DNA of 64,000 bases, taken from Succinispira mobilis DSM 6222. Its GTDB lineage: Bacteria > Bacillota > Negativicutes > Acidaminococcales > Succinispiraceae. Under the pieces are notes generated by a model, which saw only the letters and a program-made list of their open reading frames with translations, did no database searches and was not told the origin of the DNA. The position numbers and the translations under genes are program-made. The DNA lies in contig NZ_KB913028.1 in assembly GCF_000384135.1 (NCBI RefSeq), positions 62,001 through 126,000 on the forward strand, given 5' to 3'. Shown here piece after piece: positions 9,175 through 19,519 of the stretch; positions within the stretch are counted from its first letter, which is position 1; every line of letters starts with the position of its first letter.

Positions 9175-9707
9175 TACTGCACATCACCTTGTCCCTGTTG
9201 TAAATATTCTTTAATCACTTTTTTCCATAAATCTTGTGCTTTTAGGAGTTGCTCTAATAATTCCCGCACTGCTCCTTGCCCGCCGGAACGCTGACAAATA
9301 TATTGCACGCGTTCTTTTACTTCCACTACGGCATTGGCTGGTGCAGCTGACAAGCCTACCACCTGTAGCACACTTAAATCATTCAAATCATCGCCCATAT
9401 AAGCTACTTCTGCTAAAGTTAACTTTTCTTGTTGCAGAATTTGCTCTAGGGCTTGCTTTTTATTACTAATACCCATATATAAAATTGTAATACCCAACTC
9501 TTGAGCTCTACGAGTGATAATTTCACCTTTACGCCCCGTTATAATTCCTATTTTTATCCCTAAGCGTTGCGCAATACTAATTCCTAGGCCATCAGCTACA
9601 TTAAATTGCTTACAGAGTTCCCCTGTTGGTCCAATAATTATCTGTCCATCCGTCAATACGCCATCAACATCTAGTAAAACTAACTTTATTTTTGTTAAAT
9701 CGGCCAT
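9174..9707 (-). CDS. kdsC: Kdo-8-phosphate phosphatase KdsC
   Basis: Removes the phosphate from Kdo-8-P in Kdo synthesis. The 177-residue HAD protein without cap domain shows motif I LLDVDGVLTDGQI, motif II ITGRKG and motif III/IV GDDLNDLSVL. It overlaps kdsD upstream and lpxL1 downstream by stop-start TAATG junctions, so the three are translationally coupled. Confidence 0.95.
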   Translation of the reverse strand: MADLTKIKLVLLDVDGVLTDGQIIIGPTGELCKQFNVADGLGISIAQRLGIKIGIITGRKGEIITRRAQELGITILYMGISNKKQALEQILQQEKLTLAEVAYMGDDLNDLSVLQVVGLSAAPANAVVEVKERVQYICQRSGGQGAVRELLEQLLKAQDLWKKVIKEYLQQGQGDVQ

Positions 9708-10672
9708 TACACAACCCCTTGACGTAATAAATCCGTCATATGTAGCATCCCTAAAACATAGTTATCGGCATCTACTACTGGTAAAACTGTAATCGGGCGG
9801 GGTTGATTTTTTTCCATAATATGTAAGGCTTCCGCGGCCAGACGGTCTGCTTTTATTGTCCGCGGCGCTCTAGTCATAAAATGAACTATCGGCTGTTTCA
9901 AAAACTCTAACCCTTTTTCTAGACCGCGACGGATATCCCCATCCGTTAATACGCCTACCATCTTCCCTTGATTATCAACCACTACAGTTGCGCCTAAACC
10001 TTTAGAAGTTATGACAAATAGAGCTTCTTGGACTATTTTATCTTGAGCAATAATCGGTACTTCTTCACCACCATGCATGATATCAGCAACCGTTAACAGT
10101 AATTTTCGGCCTAACGAACCCCCAGGATGGAAAATAGCAAAATCATCTGCGGTAAATTTGCGTTTTGATAACAGCGCTACAGCTAAAGCATCACCATAAG
10201 CTAAACTAGCGGTAGTACTTGCCGTAGGTGCTAAGCCTAGCGGACAAGCTTCTTGGGCAATACTAACATCTAAGGCGATATCAGCATTTTTAGCTAAAGT
10301 TGAATTTTGATTACCACACATACTAATAACCTGGGCGCCAATTCTCCGAATGGAGGGTAAGATCTGCAAAACTTCTGCGGTTTCACCACTATTTGATAAT
10401 GCCAAAACGACATCATTGACTGTTACCATACCCAAATCCCCGTGAATACCTTCCGCTGGATGTAGAAAAAAAGACGGAGTACCTGTGCTAGCGAGGGTCG
10501 CTGATATTTTGCGGCCAACAATTCCTGACTTCCCCATACCCGTTACAACTACGCGGCCACGACAAGCTAAAATTAACTCTACAGCGCGCACAAAATCTTC
10601 GTCAAGTTTCGGTATCAAACTGAGAATTGCTTCTGCCTCTATTTTTAGAACTTCTTTTGCTTTATCCAACAT
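9707..10672 (-). CDS. kdsD: Arabinose-5-phosphate isomerase KdsD/KpsF
   Basis: Converts ribulose-5-P to arabinose-5-P, the first step of Kdo synthesis. The 321-residue protein has an SIS domain (GMGKSGIVGRKISATLASTG; HPAEGIHGDLG; SNSGETAE) followed by two CBS domains (GLGATVVVD..GVLTDGDIRR and PITVLPVVD..GMLHMTDLL). The ATG at 10672 has AAGGA nine bases upstream; a TTG three codons earlier is less likely. A 16-bp palindrome (10688-10703) lies in the short gap after kdsA. Confidence 0.94.
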   Translation of the reverse strand: MLDKAKEVLKIEAEAILSLIPKLDEDFVRAVELILACRGRVVVTGMGKSGIVGRKISATLASTGTPSFFLHPAEGIHGDLGMVTVNDVVLALSNSGETAEVLQILPSIRRIGAQVISMCGNQNSTLAKNADIALDVSIAQEACPLGLAPTASTTASLAYGDALAVALLSKRKFTADDFAIFHPGGSLGRKLLLTVADIMHGGEEVPIIAQDKIVQEALFVITSKGLGATVVVDNQGKMVGVLTDGDIRRGLEKGLEFLKQPIVHFMTRAPRTIKADRLAAEALHIMEKNQPRPITVLPVVDADNYVLGMLHMTDLLRQGVV

Positions 10673-10705
10673 AACTATCAATCCTTCTTATTCTTAAGAA
10701 TAACC

Positions 10706-11524
10706 TTATTTATGTGCAATTTTATAAATTGCTAGTACATCTGTCAATAGTTCTTCTAATTTATCTAAGCTAACCATATTGGGACCATCTGACAAAGCTT
10801 CTGCTGGATTATCATGCACTTCTAGAAATAACGCATCTATGCCAACAGCAGCAGCGGCACGCGCCATATGCGGTACATATTGACTTTGTCCACCCGAAGC
10901 TGTGCCTAAGCCCCCAGGTATTTGTACACTATGAGTGGCATCCATTACTACTGGGTAGCCTATTTCTCGCATTATTGCTAAACCACGCATATCGGTTACC
11001 AAAGTATTATAACCAAAACTTGAACCCCGTTCCGTTAATAAAATATTTTTATTCCCGGCTTCTAAAATTTTATTTACCACATTTTTCATATCCCAAGGAG
11101 CTAAAAATTGACCTTTTTTTACATTTACAACTTTTTGCGTCTGAGCTGCTGCATAGACTAAGTCAGTTTGCCGACATAAAAATGCGGGAATTTGTAAAAT
11201 ATCTAAAACCTGAGCTGCTTGTTCAACTTGAGAAACTTCGTGAATATCGCTAACCACTGGTACTTGCAATTCCTGTTTAATACTGGCTAACATGGCTAAC
11301 CCTTCTGTTAGTCCAGGACCACGAAAGGAATTGAAAGCAGAACGATTGGCTTTGTCATATGAAGCCTTAAAAACATAATTAATTCCCAATTTGTCCGTTA
11401 TTTGCTTCACCCGCTTGCCAATTGCTAAGCTGCGTTCATAGCCTTCTAATACACAAGGCCCCGCCATTAACATTAACTTTTTTCCATCCCCTACTTGATA
11501 ATTTCCTATTTTTACAATTTGCAT
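10706..11524 (-). CDS. kdsA: Kdo-8-phosphate synthase KdsA
   Basis: Condenses arabinose-5-P with phosphoenolpyruvate. The 272-residue TIM barrel shows [28 protein letters not shown], the LCRQTDL motif, NVKKGQF and MDATHSVQ, all diagnostic of KdsA. AAGGTG precedes the ATG. It lies between kdsB and kdsD in the operon, so all four Kdo-pathway enzymes are together. Confidence 0.97.
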   Translation of the reverse strand: MQIVKIGNYQVGDGKKLMLMAGPCVLEGYERSLAIGKRVKQITDKLGINYVFKASYDKANRSAFNSFRGPGLTEGLAMLASIKQELQVPVVSDIHEVSQVEQAAQVLDILQIPAFLCRQTDLVYAAAQTQKVVNVKKGQFLAPWDMKNVVNKILEAGNKNILLTERGSSFGYNTLVTDMRGLAIMREIGYPVVMDATHSVQIPGGLGTASGGQSQYVPHMARAAAAVGIDALFLEVHDNPAEALSDGPNMVSLDKLEELLTDVLAIYKIAHK

Positions 11525-11537
11525 TTTTACACCTTCT

Positions 11538-12266
11538 TTATCTTATCGCAAGAACTTTGCGAACTTTTTCCAAATCTTCTGGGGTATCTACGCCTACCGC
11601 ATTATAAGCAACTTCTAAAACTTTTATCTTATAACCATTTTCTAAAACACGGAGTTGCTCCAAACTTTCAATTTGCTCTAAATAACCCACTGGTAAACTA
11701 GCAAACTTAAGCAAAAAATCGCGTTTATAGGCGTAAACACCAATATGTTTATATATTTGTGTTGTCGCTAATTTATTCCGAACATAAGGTATTTGCGAAC
11801 GCGAAAAATACAATGCATTATTATCACAATCAGTTACCACTTTTACACAGGCTGGATCAGCATATTCAGATGCTGGCATTACCGTTTTTAGCGTCGCCAT
11901 TTGCAAATCTGGTTCTTGTAAAAAGGCTGTAACCAAACGATCAATAATTTCACTAGGAATTAAGGGTTCATCGCCTTGAACATTAACAATTAAATCCACT
12001 TCAGGATAATGTTGTGCTACCTCTGCTAGTCGATCTGTACCACTAGTATGCGCAGCACTAGTCATACATACCTTACCCGCAAAATTTTGCACAGCTTCAT
12101 AAACCAAACTATTATCAGTAGCCACAATCACATCTTCCAACAATTTCGCTTGTTTAGCCTGCTCATATACCCAGCGAATCATCGGTTTCCCACAAATATC
12201 CGCTAAAGGTTTCCCGGGTAATCTGCTTGATGCGTATCTAGCTGGAATTACACATATAACCTTCAT
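11538..12266 (-). CDS. kdsB: CMP-Kdo synthetase KdsB
   Basis: Activates Kdo with CTP for transfer by WaaA. The 242-residue nucleotidyltransferase has the N-terminal [14 protein letters not shown] motif, [18 protein letters not shown] and the C-terminal [12 protein letters not shown]. Its ATG overlaps the waaA-lpxK stop (TAATG), so it is coupled to the transferase that uses its product. Confidence 0.97.
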   Translation of the reverse strand: MKVICVIPARYASSRLPGKPLADICGKPMIRWVYEQAKQAKLLEDVIVATDNSLVYEAVQNFAGKVCMTSAAHTSGTDRLAEVAQHYPEVDLIVNVQGDEPLIPSEIIDRLVTAFLQEPDLQMATLKTVMPASEYADPACVKVVTDCDNNALYFSRSQIPYVRNKLATTQIYKHIGVYAYKRDFLLKFASLPVGYLEQIESLEQLRVLENGYKIKVLEVAYNAVGVDTPEDLEKVRKVLAIR

Positions 12267-14803
12267 TATTTTCTTTTCCCCTTTTTAATCTTTTCTTCCA
12301 CAATATCTAGGAATTCTCGCTCACCATTGAGCATTTTCACCTCGATACCTAAAATGTATAGGGGCAATTCCCGTTGTGAATAAATAAATTCCGAAGGAAT
12401 TTTTACAGCATCTTTTTCTGTAGTAATCAACGCTCGTACTTTTTGACTTAAAGCGCGTTCCGTAACATACTGCATTTCTACCATCCCATAATCATGATGG
12501 TCAGGGTAGCGAATAGTCTCCACTAATTCTACGCCAATATCCGCTAAGGATTGTTCAAAAGAAGATGGGTTGCCAATCGCAGAAAAAGCCATTACGGCGC
12601 AACCTTTCAAGTCTTGTAAATCTTTTTTATTATCTTTTATCCCTTTATACCAGTCTGCAATCTCCACAAAGTAGCAGGGGCTATGAACACTTTCAAAAAC
12701 TATAGCGTGTTGATTATTTTTCGCTAATACTTCTTTAACTTTTTCTTTGGCTGCTTCTGTTGATTGATTAGTCTTGGTCAACAAAAACATATTTGCCCGA
12801 TCTAAGTTCTCTAATGGTTCCCGCAAAGTACCGCGCGGTAATAGGCAATTATTGCCAAACATATTTAAGGTATCTACTAGTACAATATCTAAATCCCGAG
12901 CTAGTTGCCAATGCTGATAACCATCATCCATGATAATTACATCGGGGCGCATACTATCTACTACATATTTACCTGTAATCGCCCGATCTTTACCAATAAC
13001 AACTGGCACTCCAGGAAGATTTTTAGCTAATAAATACGCTTCATCGCCAGCTTCGAAAGCCGTCATGTAAATTCTTTTACCATCTGAAACTACCCCAATC
13101 GGATCATCCCAATGAGCTCGATAACCACGATTTAAAATAACTACACGGTAACCTAAATCTCTAATTAAGGCCGCCATTTTTTGAGCAGTAGGTGTTTTAC
13201 CTGTGCCCCCTACTGTAATATTACCAAGACTAATGACCATACAATCCAATTTGTTTTGTTGTAAAATCCCAGTACGATACAGAGCGAGTTTAGTCCACAC
13301 GCCCAGCTCATAAATAACTGAAGCCACTCGTAAAAAAATTAAAATAAAATAATCCCAATAGTGGTTGATTTTACCATGTACCAAGCGATATAAATATAAC
13401 TTCACGGCTTCACGTTGCCGCATTCGCTCGCCACCTTCTATTGTTATATGTCTGCTAGTTGCATTATTAATCGAATAATTTAAGTTTTTACCATGAATGG
13501 CATCGCCCGCCAATAAAGCTTGTAAATATTCAATACTCCGTTTAGCCGCACCACGATTATCAATAATAACCTGCAAAGAACCCTGCCCCATACTATTTCT
13601 TAAATTATCATCGCTCACAATTTTTAACAGACTTTCTGTTAACTCTTGTTGATTGTTAACAGTGTGACAGGCCTTATTTTGTTTTAGCAAGGCATGAGAA
13701 TCTTTAAAATTAAACATATGTGGTCCAACAACAATCGGTTTGGCATGGGCTGCTGGTTCTAAGACATTATGACCACCATGAGTTATCAAACTCCCACCAA
13801 CATAGACAACATCGCCGACTGCATAAATTCTACCTAACTCACCAATAGTATCAATTAAAATTACTTGACTAGCCAACCGTTCTGCCGCAGGTTGAGTTAA
13901 TAACTCTTTGCGGAAACCCACACTATAACCAGCTTTTTGGGCTAAATGTGTTATTTCTTGCACTCTACCTGGTTTACGCGGTGCAATTACTAGTTTGGCT
14001 TCAGGAAATTTAGCCAATATCTGCGCAAAAGATACCAGAAGCATACTTTCTTCATTGGGATGTGTACTGCCAGCCACAATTATCGGATAGCTGCCAGTTA
14101 ACGCCATCTCCGCCAAAAATTTTTCCTTATCTTCGGGCGTAACTTCTGCATACGTTTGGTCGAATTTTGTATTGCCTGTTACCACAACACGTTCTTTAGC
14201 TGCACCTAATTTTATAATATATTCTGCATCCAACTTAGATTGCATGCAAAATTTATCTACACTTTCGAGCATATCTGTTAAAATTCCAAACAGATATTTA
14301 TAGCTTTTCACGCTTTTGTCACTAATTCGTCCATTAACCATCATTACCGGGATATCATTTTGATTAATCGTGCGCAAAAAATTAGGCCATAATTCCGTCT
14401 CTACTGGCATAAATACCCGCGGTTTTATTCTCTCTACTACCCAATTGGTTATAAAACAAATATCTAAAGGGAAATAGATAATCGCAGTCGCTTCAGGAAT
14501 TATTTGTTTAGCCATCGAATACCCACCTGTAGTTACAGCCGAAACCAAAATCGGAGTATTGGGAAATGCCTGCCTTATTTCCTTAACCAGCGGGCTAGTT
14601 GCCACAATCTCCCCTACAGAGGCACCATGTATCCATATACAGTTTTTTTCTGCTACCAAAGCAATATCTTCTGGGCGCAGAAATCCCAAACTCTGTTTGA
14701 AACGTCTTTTAAAGCCATCCTCTTTCAATGCCCGTAAGCCGAACATTGGTAAGACTAAGAAGATAAATACTATTATTAGTAAAAGATTGTAAATTATATA
14801 CAT
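12266..14803 (-). CDS. waaA-lpxK: WaaA-LpxK fusion: Kdo transferase + lipid A 4'-kinase
   Basis: Single 845-residue reading frame joining two lipid A enzymes. Residues 1 to about 430 are WaaA/KdtA (GT30): N-terminal membrane helix, HGASVGEIVAT with the catalytic Glu at 65, PVETELWPN, AGSTHPNEE, the late GGSL..HGGHNVLEPA donor site. Residues about 470-845 are LpxK: membrane-associated helix, SLGNITVGGTGKTP P-loop (about 526-538), NRGYRAH, MDDGYQHW. A linker of about 38 residues joins them with no stop. Inside the linker an AAGGTGG precedes ATG 461 (13423), a possible internal start giving free LpxK. It lies downstream of msbA and couples to kdsB. Confidence 0.93.
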   Translation of the reverse strand: MYIIYNLLLIIVFIFLVLPMFGLRALKEDGFKRRFKQSLGFLRPEDIALVAEKNCIWIHGASVGEIVATSPLVKEIRQAFPNTPILVSAVTTGGYSMAKQIIPEATAIIYFPLDICFITNWVVERIKPRVFMPVETELWPNFLRTINQNDIPVMMVNGRISDKSVKSYKYLFGILTDMLESVDKFCMQSKLDAEYIIKLGAAKERVVVTGNTKFDQTYAEVTPEDKEKFLAEMALTGSYPIIVAGSTHPNEESMLLVSFAQILAKFPEAKLVIAPRKPGRVQEITHLAQKAGYSVGFRKELLTQPAAERLASQVILIDTIGELGRIYAVGDVVYVGGSLITHGGHNVLEPAAHAKPIVVGPHMFNFKDSHALLKQNKACHTVNNQQELTESLLKIVSDDNLRNSMGQGSLQVIIDNRGAAKRSIEYLQALLAGDAIHGKNLNYSINNATSRHITIEGGERMRQREAVKLYLYRLVHGKINHYWDYFILIFLRVASVIYELGVWTKLALYRTGILQQNKLDCMVISLGNITVGGTGKTPTAQKMAALIRDLGYRVVILNRGYRAHWDDPIGVVSDGKRIYMTAFEAGDEAYLLAKNLPGVPVVIGKDRAITGKYVVDSMRPDVIIMDDGYQHWQLARDLDIVLVDTLNMFGNNCLLPRGTLREPLENLDRANMFLLTKTNQSTEAAKEKVKEVLAKNNQHAIVFESVHSPCYFVEIADWYKGIKDNKKDLQDLKGCAVMAFSAIGNPSSFEQSLADIGVELVETIRYPDHHDYGMVEMQYVTERALSQKVRALITTEKDAVKIPSEFIYSQRELPLYILGIEVKMLNGEREFLDIVEEKIKKGKRK

Positions 14804-14823
14804 TACTTAATATCATCCTTTAT

Positions 14824-16554
14824 TTAAGCATGCTTTTCTGCAAACTGCACCTGATGCAAGCGTGCGTATAAACCGCCTTTGTCTAGTAACTGCTCATGTG
14901 TACCCGTTTCTACTAATTTGCCTTTATCTAAGACCAAAATCATATCGGCTCTTTGAATGGTGGTTAAACGATGCGCAATCACAAAAGAAGTCCGTCCCAC
15001 CATTAAGCGATCCAAAGCTTCTTGAACTACATGTTCACTTTCAGTATCCAAAGCGCTAGTCGCTTCATCTAAAATTAAAATACGTGGATTTTTCAAAATA
15101 GCCCTAGCAATAGCAATCCGTTGCCTTTGCCCACCCGACAAGTTTACGCCCCGATCACCTAACATCGTTTCATAACCAGCTGGTAGCTGTAAAATAAATT
15201 TTTCAGCATTAGCATCGCGCGCCGCTTGCTCAATTTCTTCTCTTGTGGCCTGTAAATTACCATAACGAATATTATCGTACACCGAACCATTGAAGAGCAT
15301 CGTTTCTTGAGGTACTATTCCAATTTGTTCTCGCAAAGAGTCTAAGGTAACCAACTTAATATCTAAATCATCAATAAAAATTTTGCCGGCTGTTATATCA
15401 TAAAAACGTGGCAATAAATTGGCAATTGTTGACTTACCAGCACCACTCGGCCCCACTATTGCTACCATTTGTCCTGCTTTATTGGCAAAAGACAACTCCG
15501 TAAGTACTGGCTCATTGGGATTGTAACTAAAAGAAACATTTTCAAAACGCACATCCCCTTTAATATAAGGTAGGGGCTTAGCATCTGCAATTTCTTGAAT
15601 TTCCGGCTGTAAATCTAAAATGTCAAAAACCCGTTGCGCCGCAGCTAAAGCACGTTGAATATTGCCATAAACTCGACTCAAACGCTTTATCGGATTAGAA
15701 ATATTAACTGCATAAACTAAAAAAGCAATCAAAGATCCTGGTGTCAATACTCCACTTATAACTTCTCGGCCCCCATACCAAATAATTGCTGTAACACCTA
15801 ACGCCGCTACAAATTCAATGGTAGGTGTTAAAGCTGCCATTTGTTGAGAATTTTTTATACTCGCTTTGAAATTGAGTACGTTCTCACGATCAAAGCGTTT
15901 AATTTCATAGTCTTCACGAACAAAAGATTTTATAATCCGCGCCGAAGAAATGCTCTCTTGCAAAATCGAGGTTATATCGGCTGTCCGTTCTTGAATAAGG
16001 CTACCCGAACTACGTATTTTTTTACCAAAATAATCTATAACTATCAGTACTAAGGGGAAGGTCGAAAATGTAAACAAGGTCAACTTCCAATCTAAGTAAA
16101 TCATCGCTATAATTGAGCCCAATAAAACAAAACCCTCGGTCAATAACTCAATTACATTGTCAATTAGAGCGCCTTGCAAAGCGCCTACATCATTAGTTAC
16201 ATAACTCATAATTGTGCCAGTTTTGCGTTTTTCATAAAAAGATAAACTTAGCCTTTGTAGTTGCCTGTATACCGCTAAGCGGATATCTATTATTACTCGT
16301 TGTCCAGCATAAGCCATTAAGTAAGTCTGTCCATAAAAAAATATTCCCCGCAAAAAAAACACCACGATAATTCCTAAAGAAATAGTATTTAGCATCATCG
16401 CATCTTTTTCAGCTAATACGCGATCGATAACATCTTTAATAATCCAAGGCACATACAGATTTCCTGCTGCTGCTAATATCGTACAAAGACCAGCAATTAT
16501 CAAGCGCGGTAAATATGGTTTTACATAATACAATAATCTTAAATATAGATTCAT
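14824..16554 (-). CDS. msbA: Lipid A flippase MsbA (ABC exporter)
   Basis: Half-size ABC exporter that flips lipid A-core across the inner membrane. The 576-residue protein has six TM helices (about 15-290), then a nucleotide-binding domain with Walker A GPSGAGKS (368-375), Q-loop IVPQETMLF, signature LSGGQ (472-476), Walker B ILILDE and switch His 528. The sequence alone does not separate MsbA from other lipid exporters; the assignment rests on its place between lpxB and waaA-lpxK. Its ATG overlaps the lpxB stop. Confidence 0.88.
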   Translation of the reverse strand: MNLYLRLLYYVKPYLPRLIIAGLCTILAAAGNLYVPWIIKDVIDRVLAEKDAMMLNTISLGIIVVFFLRGIFFYGQTYLMAYAGQRVIIDIRLAVYRQLQRLSLSFYEKRKTGTIMSYVTNDVGALQGALIDNVIELLTEGFVLLGSIIAMIYLDWKLTLFTFSTFPLVLIVIDYFGKKIRSSGSLIQERTADITSILQESISSARIIKSFVREDYEIKRFDRENVLNFKASIKNSQQMAALTPTIEFVAALGVTAIIWYGGREVISGVLTPGSLIAFLVYAVNISNPIKRLSRVYGNIQRALAAAQRVFDILDLQPEIQEIADAKPLPYIKGDVRFENVSFSYNPNEPVLTELSFANKAGQMVAIVGPSGAGKSTIANLLPRFYDITAGKIFIDDLDIKLVTLDSLREQIGIVPQETMLFNGSVYDNIRYGNLQATREEIEQAARDANAEKFILQLPAGYETMLGDRGVNLSGGQRQRIAIARAILKNPRILILDEATSALDTESEHVVQEALDRLMVGRTSFVIAHRLTTIQRADMILVLDKGKLVETGTHEQLLDKGGLYARLHQVQFAEKHA

Positions 16555-17699
16555 TATGTACTCCGTTTCTCATTTTTACTTATTCTTAAAACTAATTGTG
16601 CAACTTTATTTATTGCACCTCCACTACCTAATTTGTCTCGCATACGCTCTAAATTATATTTTGCTTGCTGCAAATTTTCGCCTTGTAGCAAGTGCAGTGT
16701 TTCTTGAGCAATCCGTGTCGGCGTGGCCTGTTCTTGTAATAACTCTGGCAAAATACGTTCGCCCATGACAATGTTCGGCAAACCCACATCGGGAATATTT
16801 AGCAACCGTCTAGCAATAAAGGCCGTAAGGGGCGCAGTTTTATAGACAATAACACAGGGTAATTTACATAACCCCGCCTCTAAAGTTACCGTGCCACTAG
16901 TTGCAATTGCAACATCTGCAACACTCATTATATCATAATTATTTCCGCTTATGATATTTATCTGCCCAGAAAATCCCATTAAATATTGCTCTAACAATTC
17001 TCGGGAAATAGTATTGGCTTGAGGCAAACAAAAAGTCACCTGCGGTAACTGCTGCCTTATTATTTCACAAGCCTGCAACATCACGGGCAACATTTTTTCA
17101 ATTTCTTGTTTGCGACTACCCGGCAAAATAAGTACTAGCGGCTGACCATCAACTTTTCCTGCCTTAAGTTTCGCGGGCGTCAAATCAGCACTAGGTTTCA
17201 CTATATCTACTAACGGATGACCGACATATTCAACCTTAGCACCTGCTTGCAAATAAACATCGCGCTCAAAAGGAAAAATAGCGGCTATAACCGTAACTAT
17301 CTTTGCCATGGTTTTCGCCCGCCCTTTCCTCCATGCCCAAGCCGAAGGGCTGATGAAAGAAATAACCGGTATTCCCTTGGCACGTGCTACTTGTGCAAGC
17401 CGCTTATTAAATCCTGGGTAATCAATTATTACTAAGCAATCTGGCTTTCTTTCGTCCATCAGCTTTGACATATCCGCTTTAAGACGAAAAAGAGCTGGCA
17501 ATTTACAAATTATTTCTACCAGCCCCATAACTCCATGCTCTTTTATGTCATAAATTACTTCCCCGCCAGCTGCCCGCAAATTGTCCCCTCCCATACCATA
17601 AATCTGTAACTGGGAATTTAGACGTAGCAATTCCGCGGTTAGGGCCCCAGCATGCAAATCTCCTGACGCTTCGCCTGCGGAAATCATAATTCCTGGCAT
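16554..17699 (-). CDS. lpxB: Lipid A disaccharide synthase LpxB
   Basis: GT19 enzyme that joins UDP-2,3-diacyl-GlcN and lipid X to give the lipid A disaccharide. The 381-residue protein begins MPGIMISAGEASGDLHAG, then GMGGDNLRAAG, IDYPGFNKRLA, SPSAWAWRKGRA, LPGSRKQEI and the donor-site SGTVTLEAGL, all typical. GAGGTG precedes the ATG. It lies 13 bases after lpxI, whose product it uses. Confidence 0.96.
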   Translation of the reverse strand: MPGIMISAGEASGDLHAGALTAELLRLNSQLQIYGMGGDNLRAAGGEVIYDIKEHGVMGLVEIICKLPALFRLKADMSKLMDERKPDCLVIIDYPGFNKRLAQVARAKGIPVISFISPSAWAWRKGRAKTMAKIVTVIAAIFPFERDVYLQAGAKVEYVGHPLVDIVKPSADLTPAKLKAGKVDGQPLVLILPGSRKQEIEKMLPVMLQACEIIRQQLPQVTFCLPQANTISRELLEQYLMGFSGQINIISGNNYDIMSVADVAIATSGTVTLEAGLCKLPCVIVYKTAPLTAFIARRLLNIPDVGLPNIVMGERILPELLQEQATPTRIAQETLHLLQGENLQQAKYNLERMRDKLGSGGAINKVAQLVLRISKNEKRST

Positions 17700-17712
17700 A
17701 AAATCACCTCAT

Positions 17713-18516
17713 TTACTTTACTACTATACAAATATTGTGTTCGTTCGCCAATTTTAAAACACTCGTTTGATCAACAAACAAAGTTTTTTCTGCCTGCATT
17801 ACCAACACACTGGCTTCAGCCTCGATCATCGCTTCAATTGTTTGCACTCCTACACAAGGGATATCAAAGCGATTATCCTGTGCTGGTTTAGCGGTTTTAG
17901 CCACTACAGCATTGCCACGTGCTAATTTGCCACCCCGCAAAATGCAAGCATCAGTGCCTTCAATCGCTTCTACTGCCATTATTGCTTTATTTTTAACCAC
18001 AACTGTTTGGCCAATATCCAGTTGCCCAATTCTCAATGCCATTTCATAGCCATAGTCAATATCTGCTTGCTCTTGCTCTGTAGGTTTGCGTTCGGTTAAC
18101 ACTCCTGCCTTAGGCATTAGTCCTGTAAGCAATTTACTTTGGTCCATTACCCGAATGCCTTCGCTAGCTAACTCTTGTACCAAAGCTAACATAATCGTAT
18201 CATCATTTTGATTAGGTAAACTTTGCAGTAACTTCAGTGCCCGCATATCTGGTCGCACACTACCGTTAAATAAATGTTCTTTGGTTACTTTGCCAATCAT
18301 AGTCACAGCAAAAACTTGCTCTTGCTTCAATAAATTAATAATACTATCTAGTTCACCAATATGTGCTTGATATAAAACACTTACATGTTCTTGTAAAGAT
18401 TTTTCATAGTCTTCCACCACTGCAATCGCCACTACTTGAAATCCATAATTTTTAGCAACTTTAGCAAATTCACAAGGTAAATTGCCAACTCCTGCAATTA
18501 AACCAATTTTAAACAT
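17713..18516 (-). CDS. lpxI: UDP-2,3-diacylglucosamine diphosphatase LpxI
   Basis: Hydrolyses UDP-2,3-diacylglucosamine to lipid X. The 267-residue protein is of the DUF1009/LpxI family (IGLIAGVGNLPCEFAKVA, MIGKVTKEHLFNG, the DIDYGYEMALRIGQLDIGQTVVV segment, then EGTDACILRGG), not the metallophosphoesterase LpxH. It sits between lpxA and lpxB, the pathway neighbours, which supports the call. Confidence 0.93.
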   Translation of the reverse strand: MFKIGLIAGVGNLPCEFAKVAKNYGFQVVAIAVVEDYEKSLQEHVSVLYQAHIGELDSIINLLKQEQVFAVTMIGKVTKEHLFNGSVRPDMRALKLLQSLPNQNDDTIMLALVQELASEGIRVMDQSKLLTGLMPKAGVLTERKPTEQEQADIDYGYEMALRIGQLDIGQTVVVKNKAIMAVEAIEGTDACILRGGKLARGNAVVAKTAKPAQDNRFDIPCVGVQTIEAMIEAEASVLVMQAEKTLFVDQTSVLKLANEHNICIVVK

Positions 18517-18542
18517 TTCACACCATCCATTATTTATCAGTT

Positions 18543-19358
18543 TTATTGATTTTCAGAATTACAACGTTTATTGCCCCGACAAATACCGCGTTCAACATTC
18601 CGCAGAAATCTCAATAAATGCTCAATTTCTTCACTCATCTCTAATTCTTGTTCCATTGTTTCAATCGCTTTTTCTAAAGTTAGGCCCGAACGATATAAAA
18701 TTCGATAGGCTTTCTTTAAATTACTTCTTACCGCTGCAACAATCCCCGCCCGTGCTATGCCTACATTATTAAGCCCAGCTACAGTCGCTGGATTACCATC
18801 GGCTATCACAAAGGGAGGAATATCTTGAACTATTTTGCTCGCGCCACCAATCATCGCATTACGACCGATTTTCACAAATTGATGCACACCACTTAAACCA
18901 CCAATAATTGCCCGATCTTCTACTACAACATGTCCAGCTAAAGTCGCACAGTTTGCCAAGATAACATTATTGCCAACAATACAATTGTGTGCTACATGAG
19001 CATAGGCCATTAATAATACATTCGAACCAATTCTAGTTTCTGAATCTTCTCCAGTACCCCGGTTAATTGTTACACATTCTCTAATTTTAGTATTATCACC
19101 AATTACAACATAGCTACGTTCATCAGCAAATTTCAAATCTTGTGGTTCGCCGCCAATGGACACGCCTGCATATATTGTACAATTTTTGCCTATAGTAGTC
19201 CATCCATCAATAACTACGTTTGGATATATTTTAGTATCATCGCCAATAACTACATTTTCACCAATAACTACATAGGGCCCAACTTTTACGTTTTTTCCCA
19301 ATTTAGCACCTTTTGCGATTACTGCCGTTGGATGGATTTGTTCATCTATGCCTAACAT
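18543..19358 (-). CDS. lpxA: UDP-GlcNAc acyltransferase LpxA
   Basis: First lipid A step: O-acylation of UDP-GlcNAc from acyl-ACP. The 271-residue left-handed beta-helix protein begins [18 protein letters not shown], has hexapeptide repeats, the catalytic-His segment [12 protein letters not shown], and the C-terminal helical domain. The ATG at 19358 fits the family start and follows GGGAGAGTG; a GTG at 19403 would add 15 residues without homology support. The 161-base gap to fabZ is A/T-rich and shows no terminator. Confidence 0.94.
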   Translation of the reverse strand: MLGIDEQIHPTAVIAKGAKLGKNVKVGPYVVIGENVVIGDDTKIYPNVVIDGWTTIGKNCTIYAGVSIGGEPQDLKFADERSYVVIGDNTKIRECVTINRGTGEDSETRIGSNVLLMAYAHVAHNCIVGNNVILANCATLAGHVVVEDRAIIGGLSGVHQFVKIGRNAMIGGASKIVQDIPPFVIADGNPATVAGLNNVGIARAGIVAAVRSNLKKAYRILYRSGLTLEKAIETMEQELEMSEEIEHLLRFLRNVERGICRGNKRCNSENQ

Positions 19359-19519
19359 TACTTCACTCTCCCAAATTTCGCCTTTAGCATTCTTTATAAA
19401 CACACAGTCCTAAATAACTTTTTTTTTTAACTAGCCATTTTTGACCTTTAAAGAACTTTATCAGCGAATAACGGCTACTTTTTTGTTTTTTTTAATCTAT
19501 TGCACTCTTTTTCAATTTT

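Noticed and set aside
10688-10703. 16-bp palindrome between kdsA and kdsD as a terminator
   Set aside because: A/T-only stem without T-run, and the kdsD ribosome-binding site lies just beyond; likely chance.
13300-13500. WaaA and LpxK as two genes split by a missed stop or frameshift
   Set aside because: The frame is continuous with no stop and both domains are intact; the internal site is reported as an alternative start.
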